From contig NW_013657670.1 in NCBI RefSeq assembly GCF_000142905.1, positions 397,763 to 461,762 of the forward strand: a DNA stretch of 64,000 nt, given 5' to 3'. The stretch comes from Thecamonas trahens ATCC 50062 (Eukaryota > Apusozoa > Apusomonadida > Apusomonadidae). Below the pieces are notes generated by a model. The model was not told the origin of the DNA. It saw nothing but the letters and a program-made list of their open reading frames with translations, and searched no databases. This document shows positions 51,918 to 62,120 of this stretch, one piece after another. The translations under genes were made by a program, and so were the position numbers. Numbering within the stretch: position 1 is the first letter of the stretch; every line of letters starts with the position of its first letter.

Positions 51918-54109
51918 ATGAACACGGGCGATCTGATCCAGGCGTGCGTCAAGAGCCCCTACGGCCTGACGGGCCTCTCTGCAGAAGGTACGCCGCCAAG
52001 TACAGCAGTTGCCCACAGTGGTCTGCTACAACAGGCCAGTCCGTTGCATTGCCGCGGGAGCGGTGCTACGAGCCAAAAAACGGCCGCCAGCCGTTGGCGA
52101 GGTCGATCGGGCGGCAGGCAGGCTGAAGGAGAGCGGGGGAAGGCATGTCTGGAGGAGCAAGACAGGGTGGGAGAGAGAGGAGAGGAGAAGGAGAAGAATT
52201 GCGAGACTCACGAGAGGGCGAGGTGTCTGTCTGGGCGGGTGGGGCAGAGATGGGCGCTGTGTGGCGTGGGATTGGGCAGTTTGTGGCTGGTGGCATGGCG
52301 CAAGGCAAGGGCGTGGTCGTCCCCGGTCTAGGCCAGTTTACCTTTTCTGCGGCGAGCACGGATCTGGGCAATAGCGTGAAGCATCGGGCGGCGCCTGCAT
52401 TTTACCTCAACGAGCGGTTTGCAAGGACGCATGGGGTGCGGAGCAAGAAGGCTCATCCAACCTCGCGCATTCCGCAGGTCTCGCTCAATCTGGCGGCGGT
52501 GGCCCGGCGGACGGGCAGCTCGCGCGAGGCCGTGTCGGCTGTCCTCAAAGACGTGCTGGTTGCTGTTGCCGATGCCATCCATGTCCGCAAGCCAGTCACG
52601 CTCGACGTGGGCGTGGGCCGGCTGCTGTTCCGCGGCGGGTCGGCGGTGATGAAGTGGAGCCCGCAGGTTGTGGAGCAGTGCCGGGCGCTGGGCAAGCGGG
52701 CAACGACCAAGGCGCGACCGATGACTGCATCTGCAGCGCTGGCCCGGAGCCGGAGCCGGGGCTCGCGTGCCGGAGCGTCGATCCGGACCGGCTCGTCGCG
52801 ACCGGCGTCTGCGCAGAGCTCGCCGCGGGGAGGCGGTGCGCCGCCGCAGAGCGTGCGGTTCGACGGCAGCGCCGGCAGGCGGCGGCCGAGCTCGAGCGCG
52901 AGCTCACAGGGAGGGTCGTCGATGTTTGAGGCGCAGGCGCCGCCGGTCCGGCCGATGTCCGGCACGGTCCGGCCGCCGGTGGAGGCGACCGACGCCAACG
53001 ACCCGGGCGGCGTGCTTCTCGACCGGCCGCCTGCCGAGGGGACGTGGGTGGCCGGGACGTCGGTGGCACCTGCGAGCCTGGCCAAGACCCGGCGGCGGAC
53101 TATCGAGCAGGGCGAGGGTGACGACGAAGTGTACGACTACGACCGCGTGGAAGAGGCGCGGCGCAACTACCGTGAGGCGCTGGCGGCCAAGCGGGTGGTG
53201 CAGATGAAGGAGGACGCGATGGACGAACACATCCGGGCAACGCTGGCGGCGGACGCGGCCGAGGCGGCAGCCAAGGACGCGGCCGAGGCTGCGGAGCGGC
53301 GGGCGGAGGAGGAGCGGATCCGCAAGCTCAACCAGCAGATGGCGGCCGAGCGGGCGCGGACGCGCGAGCTGATGCGGCAGTCGGAGCGGGCGTTTGAGGA
53401 GAAGCCGATCTTTGGCGACCGGCCTGCGACGCCGCCGCCGGCCATGAAGGCCAACGAGTATTCGCTCCTGCTCGAGGAGCAGATCAACTACCGCAACGCT
53501 CGCAAGCGCCAGGCCATCGAGGAAGAGATGGCGTACGCGGCAGTGACGCAGACCATCGTCGACTCGGAGCTCGACCGCGCTGACGAGGAGTACGAGGCCG
53601 AGCTTGCCCGCAAGAAGGCCGCGACTGCGGCGACGCTCAAGATGCAGATGGAGCTTACCCAAAAGGCGCGACTGGAGGAGGCGCGCGCGAACGCGCTTGC
53701 CCCGGCGCTCTGCATCATCCCCATGAAGGAGTCGGAGACCAAGGCGGCGCAGCAGGCCTCGACCCGCAAGCTCTTCACTGACCAGATGGCGCTAATTGCG
53801 CAGCGCAAGGCAGCCAAGGCTGCACAAGACGCGCGCGATACCGAGAATGAGCGCCAGCAGCTCGCCAAGCTCTCCACCGAGCGCTTTGCCTCCACAATGG
53901 CCGACCACGAGCGCCGCATGGCCAAGCGCCGCCAGCTCGAGGAGACCTGGAAGATTCAGATCGATCAGAAGAAGGCGCTGGCCGCCGAGGAGGGCACAGA
54001 CATTCCGCGAAACACCTCACTTCCGCTCAAGCGTCGCCCCATGCGCCGCTCCGGCCGCAAGAATGTGGTCCAGCGCCGCTACAGGCTGCAGACTGGTCTC
54101 GGGTTTTAG
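51918..54109 (+). CDS. CCDC81: CCDC81-like protein (HU-like domains plus coiled coil), two exons
   Basis: join(51918..51987,52248..54109), 643 residues. Exon 1 encodes MNTGDLIQACVKSPYGLTGLSAE and ends in phase 1 before a GTACGC donor. Exon 2 starts AG-ATGGGC after GGGGCAG, giving LSAEEMGAVWRGIGQFV, which is exactly the HU-like CCDC81 N-terminal pattern. It continues with KGVVVPGLGQFTF and a second HU-like unit (RTGSSREAVSAVLKDVLVAV, KPVTLDVGVGRLLFRGG). A Ser/Arg/Pro linker follows, then about 350 residues of Ala/Glu/Arg coiled coil with repeated EARR/AKRR and a basic end. CCDC81 is a centrosome/basal-body-associated protein in animals; a ciliary-base role is inferred. The splice join is well supported by restored homology on both sides. 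Confidence 0.87.
51988..52247 (+). other. Intron of CCDC81-like gene
   Basis: 260-nt GT-AG intron (5' GTACGCCGCC, 3' GGTGGGGCAG), phase 1. Like the NOC2 intron it has a GTACG donor and no long pyrimidine tract; it is purine-rich (GGGAGAGAGAGGAGAGG) near 52165-52195. Confidence 0.85.
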
Positions 54110-54946
54110 CCGTAAAGGCTTTCAGAAAACTCACACACTCTCTTGTCTGTGTGATCAAGGCCGAGCGATTCAAGAAATAAAATCGTTTCCACAGGTAGTC
54201 AACGGGGGTTCGCAGTGACATGCGGTTGTGACAGGTTGCGAGCTGTGCTTCGCAATGTCAACCAATGTGGGCATCGTTCCGCAGTGGCTGGTTTCACCAC
54301 CTCTCGCCGCCCCTCCCCTCCCCCCCTCCTCCTCCCTCCCCCTCCTCCCCAACCTCCACCACCTACGGGGCGAACTTCTTTACCAAACACCGTTTGTATC
54401 CGCCCACCTTGCAGACACTCCCGCTCTTTGTGTTTGCGAGCTTTGCACGGAACGGCTTGCTTGTTCGTCTTCACCACCTAAGGAGTGCGGGAGACCAAAG
54501 CCAATTGGGGAACCAGTGCCAGGCCCTCCACTGCCACAAGCCGACGTTTGCAGCTGCTGCCACGGACTTGAACCCATCTCTTTACACCCTTTTATCCACG
54601 TACGACAATCGACGAGATCTCTCTGTCTCTGTCTCTAAGACACTCTTGATTGACGTCGTCCATTAGTTGACGGCCGGCAACAGAGGCCAACTATCTTGTT
54701 GTCGTACCAGCGAACGAACGATTACGAACGAACATCTGCATCTTTGTGCAATCGTTTGTGGCTCGTGCCCCCCCCTCCCCCCCCCTCTCCTAACCTTCTC
54801 AACGCGTTTGGGTTGTTCTTGGCGAGACCACCACCAGCTAACCACCACCACCGCCATCACCACCTCCTCCTTCACCACATTTTGTTCTCTGCCCTCCTCA
54901 TCTACGCTCAGTTTGCTCCTTGACTGAACTGTGAGCATCACTCGAC
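54110..54946. other. Long intergenic space before the HECT gene
   Basis: 837 bp without a convincing gene. An AATAAA at 54176-54181, 66 nt after the CCDC81-like stop, is a plausible polyadenylation signal. C-rich/pyrimidine tracts lie at 54308-54358 and 54768-54792. The region 54590-54940 is probably promoter and 5' leader of the HECT gene, possibly with a leader intron (several pyrimidine-rich stretches). No tRNA or snRNA was recognised. Confidence 0.45.
54176..54181 (+). promoter_or_regulatory. Candidate polyadenylation signal AATAAA
   Basis: Canonical hexamer 66 nt downstream of the CCDC81-like TAG in a locally AT-rich context. It is rare in this GC-rich window, so its position is informative. 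Confidence 0.5.
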
Positions 54947-57900
54947 ATGTTTGGGTCGTCGCCGCCACCGCCTTCGGCGTCTGCGGCCAACGCGTACGGG
55001 CCTGGTGCGGCGTCCTCGACCGGGTCGGCGGGGCTCGGGGTGGGTGGACCGACCGGCCCACAGGCCGGAATGCCGTCTGCGGCCAGCACCCATGTGTGCG
55101 ACGCAGTGGCGAATAACTCGATGAACGATCTGCAGACCTTCCTCCCGCTGGTCGACGTCAACGCGGCGTCGAGCGAGACCGGCTGCTCGCCGCTGCAAGT
55201 GGCTGCCTTCTACGACCGAACCAAGATGCTCCCGCTCCTGCTGCAGGCCGGGGCACGGGTCGACAAGGCGCATCCCAAGCTCGGGACGCCGCTGTACATT
55301 GCATGCAAGAAGGGCCACGATAAGTTTGCGCGGTCACTGCTTGACGCCGGCGCGGATCCCGACGCCATCAACACCTCACAGGGCATGGCGCCGCTGCATG
55401 TGGCGTGCTCAATCGGCGCGCTCGAGGTTGTGCGGGCTCTTGTCGTTGCCGGCGCCAACGTGTCGATTACCGACACCAAGAACGGCGCGACGCCGCTGCA
55501 CCGTGCGGTACATGGCGGCCACCGCACGGTCGCGCTGTATCTCATTCGCGAAGTCGGCGCCGACATCAACACCATGACTTGCTCGGGGCGAACACCGCTG
55601 CTCCTTGCAGCACGCTCTGCGCAGGACAAGGTCATCGAGGCCCTGGCTGCTGCCGGCGCGTTCATCAATCTCGCGGACGACCAGGGCCAAACGCCGCTGC
55701 ACATGGCGGCCAAGGGCTCGAAGAAGTCGACGCTCAAGCTCCTCCTCAAACTCGGCGCTGAGCCGGGCATGACCGACCATGCTGGCAAGACGCCGGCCGA
55801 TTTCGCGACACAAAAGTCGTGGCGGAAGCTTTTGCGCAAGGCCGCGGCCAAGGCTTCGGCGGGCGGCAGCTCGTCCGTGCCTTCCGGCCCATCGTCTGCG
55901 CTCGCCTTTCGACGCAACCGAGCCACGTCGGGCGGTGCCGCATCATCGCTCAGCTCTTCACCGCCTACACAGTTTGGCATGCGGCCGCCGGCGTCGCGTA
56001 CGTCGCCTATCTCAATGCTGCCGGACCCGCCGTCGAGTCGGCCGAGCGGGCGCGGGCGAGCGTCGACGAGCGAGCGCATCAACCGCCCGCCGACCAACTT
56101 TGGGCATTTCTCGACCACGCCCGGGCAGACATCGACACCTGTCGACATTCCCGGCACAAGCTCGTCGCCGCCGCCGCCGACCTCGTCGTCGCTCCTGGCG
56201 CCGACTGACTACCCGGCATCGGCCTCGCCGGGCTCGGCCAACGGCATCATGTCACCCATTGAGCGGTTGCTCAAGTCGGCAGACTCGCCGTCGTCCGACC
56301 GAGCCGCCGCCGCCAGCAGCGGCGGCGGCAGCACCGGTGTCACATCACCGTCGACGCTTACTGCGCTCCGCCGCGAGGCGCTTCGTCCACCGGCTTCGGC
56401 CGCCGGCGCAAGCTCGGGCTCAGGCTCCAGCAAGAGCAAGTCGAAGAAGGACAGCAGCAAGAGCGACCAGGCGGCGTATGAAAAGGTTCACGGCTGGCTC
56501 AACTGCCGGCCGTCGGGAGGCAAGTGGGCCAAGCGGTGGTGTGTCCTCCGCGGCTCGATCTTCTCGATCTTTGAGTCTCGCGAGACCGACGACGGCTCGA
56601 CCGCGCCGCGGCCAGTCAACTGCATCCGCACTATTGACACCGCCCACGCCCGAGTCGCCATTGTCACCAACGCGCCCGACACCTCGCGCCACTGCTTTGC
56701 CGTCACCTCGCACACCACTCGGGAAAAGCTGTACTTTGCGGCCATGTCCGAGAAGCGGCTGCGGACTTGGACGACGCTGCTCATCCAGGCCGGAGGGCGA
56801 AAGCACGCGCAAGCGTCGGGCTCGGAGCGGGCCAAGGCGGCGGTGCTCGCTCCGCAAGCGCTCTCGAACCTTTCAGCGCTCATGACTGGTGACGGAATCA
56901 AGGGCGGAAAGGCCTTTGGCTCGTCGCACTACACCTCGTCAATCCATGAGGCTGTCATCGACGGTGCACTCGATGTGTTCAAGGCCTTTGTCACAACCAA
57001 CCCGTCAGCGGTCAAGAAGCGGAACGCCAAGGGTGAGCTACCGCTGTATCTCGCAGCCCGATATGGGCACGAAGCCATGGTTGATCTCATGCTCTCGGGC
57101 AGCCTCAAGACCAAGGTCGAGGTCGACGCCTTTAACGGCCAGCTTGGCGAGCGGGGCACTGCGCTCCTTGCCGCTGCCTCCAAGGGCCACGACGACATTG
57201 TGCGCAAGCTTCTGGCAGCCGGCGCCCAGCCGGATCTCTATCCACCGGGCGCGGTTGCCGACACGCCGACTATCGGCGCCGCCAAGTCGGGCGCTTTTGC
57301 TGTCCTCGACCTGCTTCTCGAAGCTGGTGCCGACCCGCTCCTGCCGGACCGGTCGGGCAAGACGCCGATGTACTGGGCGTCGCGCCGATCGCACGATGGC
57401 GCCGTCTCGCTCCTCCGCAAGCACGGGGCACTTGAGCTCAAGGTTACTCCGCCGCCATTCCAGTCTCCCGCCGCGGTCAAGGCCGCCCGCGCTGAACGAG
57501 CGCGACACAAGAACACGACCAACGCAACGCGCAAACACGCTGCTGACGACTCCGTTCCCGAGCTCAACACCTCGAACCCCGAGGGTGGCGTCGGGAGCCC
57601 CAAGGCGTCCGGCTCGTCGGCCATGGCCACACCCAGGCGCGCCAAGCTGCCACAGGCGGCACTTGACGTTCACGACAAGTCCGGGGCGACGTCGACAAAG
57701 TCGCTGGCAGCCACTGGAAGCGCGGCCGACTTTGGAGACGGCGACGGGACCGGAAGCGACGACGACTCGCTCGCGCCACGGCCTGTTGCCGGCACCGGAA
57801 AGGAGATCGACGACGCCAACGAGCCGTCATCGATGCACATTTCCGACTCGTCCTCGCGGTTGGAGACCGGGACCGAGCCGCCGCCACCGCTCCCGCCGCT

Positions 57901-60900
57901 CCCGCGTACCGCCTCGGATGTGGCCGGAGACATTCTCGCCCACGTCGAGCGCCGCGACTCGTTTGAGTCGGACGAGTCAGCGGGCAAGGCCCGCGCTGCC
58001 GCGGTCCGCGCAGGCGGCGTTGTGCTCTCAGACGAGCTCTCGGACGAGGATGACGACGATGATGATGACGCCGAGGTTGTGACCGACGACGACGAAGACG
58101 ACGACGACGACGACGACAACGGCGACGAGACACTGGTGAGCTCACGGGCGCGACGTCTCGCACGCGCCGGGGATGTTGATGAGACTGGCTCGGCCACGGG
58201 AACTGATATTGATCTCCTTGCGCAGCTCTCCACGCCTTCGCAGACGCCTGGACACTCCCGGACGGGAACGCGGACCGAGTCTGGATCGGGCTCTGAATCA
58301 GGCTCCGGCTCTGGCTCGGGCTCGAACTCGGACTCGGACTCTGAGCTCGATTCTGAGACTGGCTCGGGCTCATCCCTCTGCCGATCGGGCTCGTCGCTCC
58401 TTCAACCGCACGATCTTTTGGGCATGTCGCAAGTCTCAATTGCGGAACCACCACCGATGCTCGAGGTGTCTGACACAGACGACGATGGGTCGCGCTCGTC
58501 GACGCTGCTAGGCATGGAACCGACTGCGCAGCCACCACTCGGCCTCTCGGCGTTTTCCGAGGGCGAGTCGACAGATGCTGACTCGATGATTGCGTCGGTC
58601 CCGAATCTGGTTACCGACGGCCTGACTGCCGAGTCGATGACCGAGGGCTCTCCACGGGTGCTCACACCCAAGTCGACAGTGTTTGTAGCGTCGCCGGTGG
58701 AGCGAAGCGACGGGCGGCGGATGCGGAGCTTGTTGGCGCAGCCGTTAGCTAGTCGGTCGACGAGCGCGCTGCCGTCGTCGCCAAGCGAGTCGTTCATTCC
58801 GACCGCCCTCGACAGGCTTGCCGACAAGATGCGCGGTGTGCTGCGGTCACGGGCCGAGGCTGAGGTTCTTCTTGCACCACGCAGCAAGCTCGCCAAGCTG
58901 ACCGAGGCCGCACGCGCTTACTGCACCTCGGCTAGCCTTGACTCATCGGTCTCGATATTTCTCACTCGGCTGGAAAAGGCTGTGGGCGAGATGGATGAGC
59001 TTGAAGCCGAGCTGGCAGCTTCGCTCGGCGGTGAAAGCCGCGAGGCACTTGGCTTGCCGGAGCGAACGAGTCCGATGCGCGAGCTCAAGGGTAAGGAAGT
59101 GGTGGACGTGCTCGACTCGCCGCGGACCGGACCTCCATTCGACCCACACAAACTGCGGCGGTACCGGGTGCTCCGCGGCGAGGTGGCGAGTTTGATGGGC
59201 CGGCTGCAGCGGGAGCTCGGCGAGTGCGGCGAGTCCGAGGGGCCGGACGCGTTCAGCGCGGTGGCGCAGGCCCACACTGAGCTGGTCACCATGCACTCGG
59301 AGCTTGTGGCCAACTCGAGCTCGGGCATGGCGTCGCCGAGCTCGATGACAGCAGTGTCGGCGAACGAGATGCTTGACGCCCTGCTTGCGGCCGAGCGCGA
59401 GGCCGAGGCTGCGACAGCGCGACTGGCGCCTGCATCGGCGCGGGTGGAAGCGCTGGTGGCGGAGCTGGGCGAAGCGTTGGAGGAGGAGGCGCAGATTCTT
59501 GCGGCGTCCCAGGCGCGGCTGGACGTCATGTTCAAGCACGCGGTCTCAGTCTCGTCGCGGTTTCTGCTCGACGACAAGCGGGCACGACTTGTGCGCGCGC
59601 GCGCCACCGTCGATACGCTCGAAAGCAGACTAGTGTCTGCGGATGAAGCCAAGGCCAAGGTTGAGGCACTGGTGAGCCAGGCCGAGGAGCTGAAGAAGAC
59701 GATGAAGGCCAAGGCGCTGCTGCTTATCGACATGAAGCGCGAGATCATCCAGCGCGAAGACGAGTGGGATGTGGAAATCGCTGCACGGGCGCATGCTGAG
59801 CACGATGCACTTGAACAGGAGCTGACAGACCTCAAGTCGCAACGTGGGCTGCTCATTTCCGACATTGCGCGCGAGGCTGCGCACTCGGGCAACCTCCATG
59901 TCCTGCTCGAGGTACCAGAGCTTGCGTCGCCCGTTGCAGCGCATCGGCGCGAGCGCCGGCGGCGGAAGAAGGATGGCGGCAGCAGTGGCGGCAAGGCGGG
60001 CAACGCTGACGATGATCCGTTTGAAGTCAGCGACGACGATAGCGGAGAGGGAGCAAAGCGGGCTTTTGACAAGTCGCACGAGTCGGACCGGGAGCTCGTG
60101 CTGCAGCTCCGCGCGTCGCTGCCTGGCGACAGCGGGGCAGCGGAAGCCGCTCCCGGTGGAGGCGACGGTGAGTCTGCCATGCCACGACTGAACCCCGCAG
60201 ATGCGTTTGCGCAGTCGCGGGTCCTCCTCCCGCCCAACGGGGCGAGTCAAGTCTCCGGCTGCCGCCTGCTGCAGGCTGTGGAGAAAGAGTCGGGCGCACG
60301 GGTGGTGCTCAAGGTCCACCCAAGTCGCGAGTCTGCGGTGCACGAGCACCGGATGCTGAGCTCGATCACCTCGCCTTTGGTGGTCTCTACCCGCGGCCTC
60401 TACACTCACCAAGGCTACGCGTACGTGGTGATGGACGAAGTGGTGGGTGTCGATCTTGTGGACGTACTCGACGGTTCGCTCAAGGTGTGGGAGGTACAGA
60501 GCCTGTTCTTGCAGATCTTGCAGGGTCTGGCGGTGCTCAACCGGGCCAAGCTCATGCATGGAGCGCTCGACCCGTGGCACATCCGGCTCGATGCGTCTGC
60601 GTCTCGACCGGTGCTTGTCTCTCTCCGGCACGCGGTGCCGATTTCAGTGTTTGCTGCGGCGCCGCTCGGCGAGAACACGCGGTCACCGGCGTACGTGGGG
60701 CCCGAGGTGGAGAGCGGGCGGGTGGTGCCAGGCTCGGACGTGTACTCGGTCGGCATCATGTTGTACCAGGCAGTGACGGGTCGACTGCCGTCGATGGCCC
60801 AGGTGCTGCACGGAGCGACCGGTGATGATGTCAAGGATGTTAAGCTCAAGTCGCTCCTCAACGGCATGCTGCAGCCAGACCCGGACAAGCGGGTCGGAGT

Positions 60901-62071
60901 GTTTGAGGCGCTCACCCACGAGTTCTTCTCGCACTCTGTGGCCGACACGCTCTTTGCTGACCGCAAGATCCTCGAGTCCGAGCAGAAAATCAACTTGCTG
61001 CGAAAGCACCTAGAGGCACTGCGGGCGCAGAACAAGCGCAACTTTGTGCGGCTCACAATCTCGCGCGAAGACATTGTAGTCTCTGTGGTGCGGGCGTTCT
61101 CGTCGCTGGCGCCGTCAGAAATGCTCTGCCCGCTCAAAGTGCACTTTGAAGGCGAGGCCGGCGTAGACGCGGGCGGGCTCACGGGCGACATGTACACCGA
61201 GTTCTTTATGCACGTATTTGAGCCACGGTACGCGCTCTTTGAGTGTGCAGAGGATTCGGGCGAGGCAACAGGCCAGGCGTACCTACCGTCGGCCAAGGCC
61301 GAGTCGCCCAAGTCGCTGTACGCTCTCGAGGTCATGGGCCGTGTCCTCTGCAAGGCGCTGCTCGACGCGCGGTCTGTGTACCTTCCATTCCCGTCGTCGC
61401 TGTACAAGTACCTTCTCGGGCTCCCGGTCAACATCCGCGATCTCGAGGCTTACGACCGGACAGCAGCAGCCAACCTCCACAAGGTGCTCACCGAGCCGGA
61501 CGTCTCGACATGGTGCCTCTCGTTCCCCAACGAGGACGGCGACCTCATCGACGTGACGGCCGGCAACGCGGCGCAGTACGTTGAGTGGCACGTGAACGAC
61601 AAGCTCCTCAAGTGCCGCGAGAAGCAACTGGCGGCACTCAAGACCGGGTTCTTTGCGGTCGACTCGGTATGCGACATGCGGACGTTCCTCTCGGTCTTTA
61701 ACGCGTCGGACCTCATGCTCGCACTCGGTGGCGAGCCGACCATCGACTCGCGGCTCATTGTGCGCGCGTTGACATTCCACCCCAAGTCGTGGAAGGTCTC
61801 GGGCCGGACGCCGCGGTACATCAAGCGGTTCCTCTCGGAGCTCTCGCTCCACGGGCTGCGGCAGTTCTTGCGGCTCACGACCTCGCTCTTCACCGTCCCG
61901 TATGGCGGCTTTAAGAAGAAGCGCATCGTTATCCAGCAGTCGAACCGGATCTTTGGCCACTCGTGCTCGTTTGCTCTCGAGCTTCCCGAGTTTGACCGGT
62001 ACGAGGACTTGCGCAAGTCGCTCCTGCAGGCGCTAGCCCAGGTCGAGGCTGCCGGGTTCTCTGATCGGTAA
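54947..62071 (+). CDS. HECT E3 ubiquitin ligase with ankyrin repeats, PH domain and pseudokinase
   Basis: Encodes 2374 residues in one exon from ATG 54947. Order of parts: ankyrin repeats about 50-295 (GTPLYIACKKGHDKFA, MAPLHVACSIGALEVVRAL, QTPLHMAAKG); PH domain about 510-617 (VHGWLNCRPSGGKWAKRWCVLRG); a second ankyrin block about 663-831; acidic and Ser-Gly runs about 1028-1142; coiled coil about 1338-1650; a protein-kinase fold about 1748-1995; HECT about 2038-2374. The HECT catalytic Cys is C2340 in FGHSCSFALELP, 34 residues from the end, as expected. The kinase-like part keeps VLKVH and a GPEV/DVYSVGIMLYQ C-lobe, but HRD is replaced by HGA and no DFG is seen, so it is probably a pseudokinase. 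It likely ubiquitinates substrates selected by the ankyrin or kinase-like parts at PH-bound membranes; that is inference. Confidence 0.9.
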   Translation: MFGSSPPPPSASAANAYGPGAASSTGSAGLGVGGPTGPQAGMPSAASTHVCDAVANNSMNDLQTFLPLVDVNAASSETGCSPLQVAAFYDRTKMLPLLLQAGARVDKAHPKLGTPLYIACKKGHDKFARSLLDAGADPDAINTSQGMAPLHVACSIGALEVVRALVVAGANVSITDTKNGATPLHRAVHGGHRTVALYLIREVGADINTMTCSGRTPLLLAARSAQDKVIEALAAAGAFINLADDQGQTPLHMAAKGSKKSTLKLLLKLGAEPGMTDHAGKTPADFATQKSWRKLLRKAAAKASAGGSSSVPSGPSSALAFRRNRATSGGAASSLSSSPPTQFGMRPPASRTSPISMLPDPPSSRPSGRGRASTSERINRPPTNFGHFSTTPGQTSTPVDIPGTSSSPPPPTSSSLLAPTDYPASASPGSANGIMSPIERLLKSADSPSSDRAAAASSGGGSTGVTSPSTLTALRREALRPPASAAGASSGSGSSKSKSKKDSSKSDQAAYEKVHGWLNCRPSGGKWAKRWCVLRGSIFSIFESRETDDGSTAPRPVNCIRTIDTAHARVAIVTNAPDTSRHCFAVTSHTTREKLYFAAMSEKRLRTWTTLLIQAGGRKHAQASGSERAKAAVLAPQALSNLSALMTGDGIKGGKAFGSSHYTSSIHEAVIDGALDVFKAFVTTNPSAVKKRNAKGELPLYLAARYGHEAMVDLMLSGSLKTKVEVDAFNGQLGERGTALLAAASKGHDDIVRKLLAAGAQPDLYPPGAVADTPTIGAAKSGAFAVLDLLLEAGADPLLPDRSGKTPMYWASRRSHDGAVSLLRKHGALELKVTPPPFQSPAAVKAARAERARHKNTTNATRKHAADDSVPELNTSNPEGGVGSPKASGSSAMATPRRAKLPQAALDVHDKSGATSTKSLAATGSAADFGDGDGTGSDDDSLAPRPVAGTGKEIDDANEPSSMHISDSSSRLETGTEPPPPLPPLPRTASDVAGDILAHVERRDSFESDESAGKARAAAVRAGGVVLSDELSDEDDDDDDDAEVVTDDDEDDDDDDDNGDETLVSSRARRLARAGDVDETGSATGTDIDLLAQLSTPSQTPGHSRTGTRTESGSGSESGSGSGSGSNSDSDSELDSETGSGSSLCRSGSSLLQPHDLLGMSQVSIAEPPPMLEVSDTDDDGSRSSTLLGMEPTAQPPLGLSAFSEGESTDADSMIASVPNLVTDGLTAESMTEGSPRVLTPKSTVFVASPVERSDGRRMRSLLAQPLASRSTSALPSSPSESFIPTALDRLADKMRGVLRSRAEAEVLLAPRSKLAKLTEAARAYCTSASLDSSVSIFLTRLEKAVGEMDELEAELAASLGGESREALGLPERTSPMRELKGKEVVDVLDSPRTGPPFDPHKLRRYRVLRGEVASLMGRLQRELGECGESEGPDAFSAVAQAHTELVTMHSELVANSSSGMASPSSMTAVSANEMLDALLAAEREAEAATARLAPASARVEALVAELGEALEEEAQILAASQARLDVMFKHAVSVSSRFLLDDKRARLVRARATVDTLESRLVSADEAKAKVEALVSQAEELKKTMKAKALLLIDMKREIIQREDEWDVEIAARAHAEHDALEQELTDLKSQRGLLISDIAREAAHSGNLHVLLEVPELASPVAAHRRERRRRKKDGGSSGGKAGNADDDPFEVSDDDSGEGAKRAFDKSHESDRELVLQLRASLPGDSGAAEAAPGGGDGESAMPRLNPADAFAQSRVLLPPNGASQVSGCRLLQAVEKESGARVVLKVHPSRESAVHEHRMLSSITSPLVVSTRGLYTHQGYAYVVMDEVVGVDLVDVLDGSLKVWEVQSLFLQILQGLAVLNRAKLMHGALDPWHIRLDASASRPVLVSLRHAVPISVFAAAPLGENTRSPAYVGPEVESGRVVPGSDVYSVGIMLYQAVTGRLPSMAQVLHGATGDDVKDVKLKSLLNGMLQPDPDKRVGVFEALTHEFFSHSVADTLFADRKILESEQKINLLRKHLEALRAQNKRNFVRLTISREDIVVSVVRAFSSLAPSEMLCPLKVHFEGEAGVDAGGLTGDMYTEFFMHVFEPRYALFECAEDSGEATGQAYLPSAKAESPKSLYALEVMGRVLCKALLDARSVYLPFPSSLYKYLLGLPVNIRDLEAYDRTAAANLHKVLTEPDVSTWCLSFPNEDGDLIDVTAGNAAQYVEWHVNDKLLKCREKQLAALKTGFFAVDSVCDMRTFLSVFNASDLMLALGGEPTIDSRLIVRALTFHPKSWKVSGRTPRYIKRFLSELSLHGLRQFLRLTTSLFTVPYGGFKKKRIVIQQSNRIFGHSCSFALELPEFDRYEDLRKSLLQALAQVEAAGFSDR
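58270..58375 (+). repeat. Coding (GGCTCN)n Ser-Gly/Ser-Asp run
   Basis: Hexanucleotide-type repeats encode alternating SGSGSESGSGSG and then SDSDSELDSE within the disordered centre of the HECT protein. Confidence 0.75.
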
Positions 62072-62120
62072 AAAGTGAAGGTTGTTGTGCAGTGTAGTGC
62101 GAGGCGTTCACTGGGCCGGG

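Noticed and set aside
54228..54638. 136-codon frame in the spacer before the HECT gene
   Set aside because: Its composition follows a C-rich tract and scattered Cys, with no recognisable protein features.
54110..54946. tRNA or other RNA gene in the longest spacer
   Set aside because: No cloverleaf with A/B boxes or snRNA-like core found by reading either strand.
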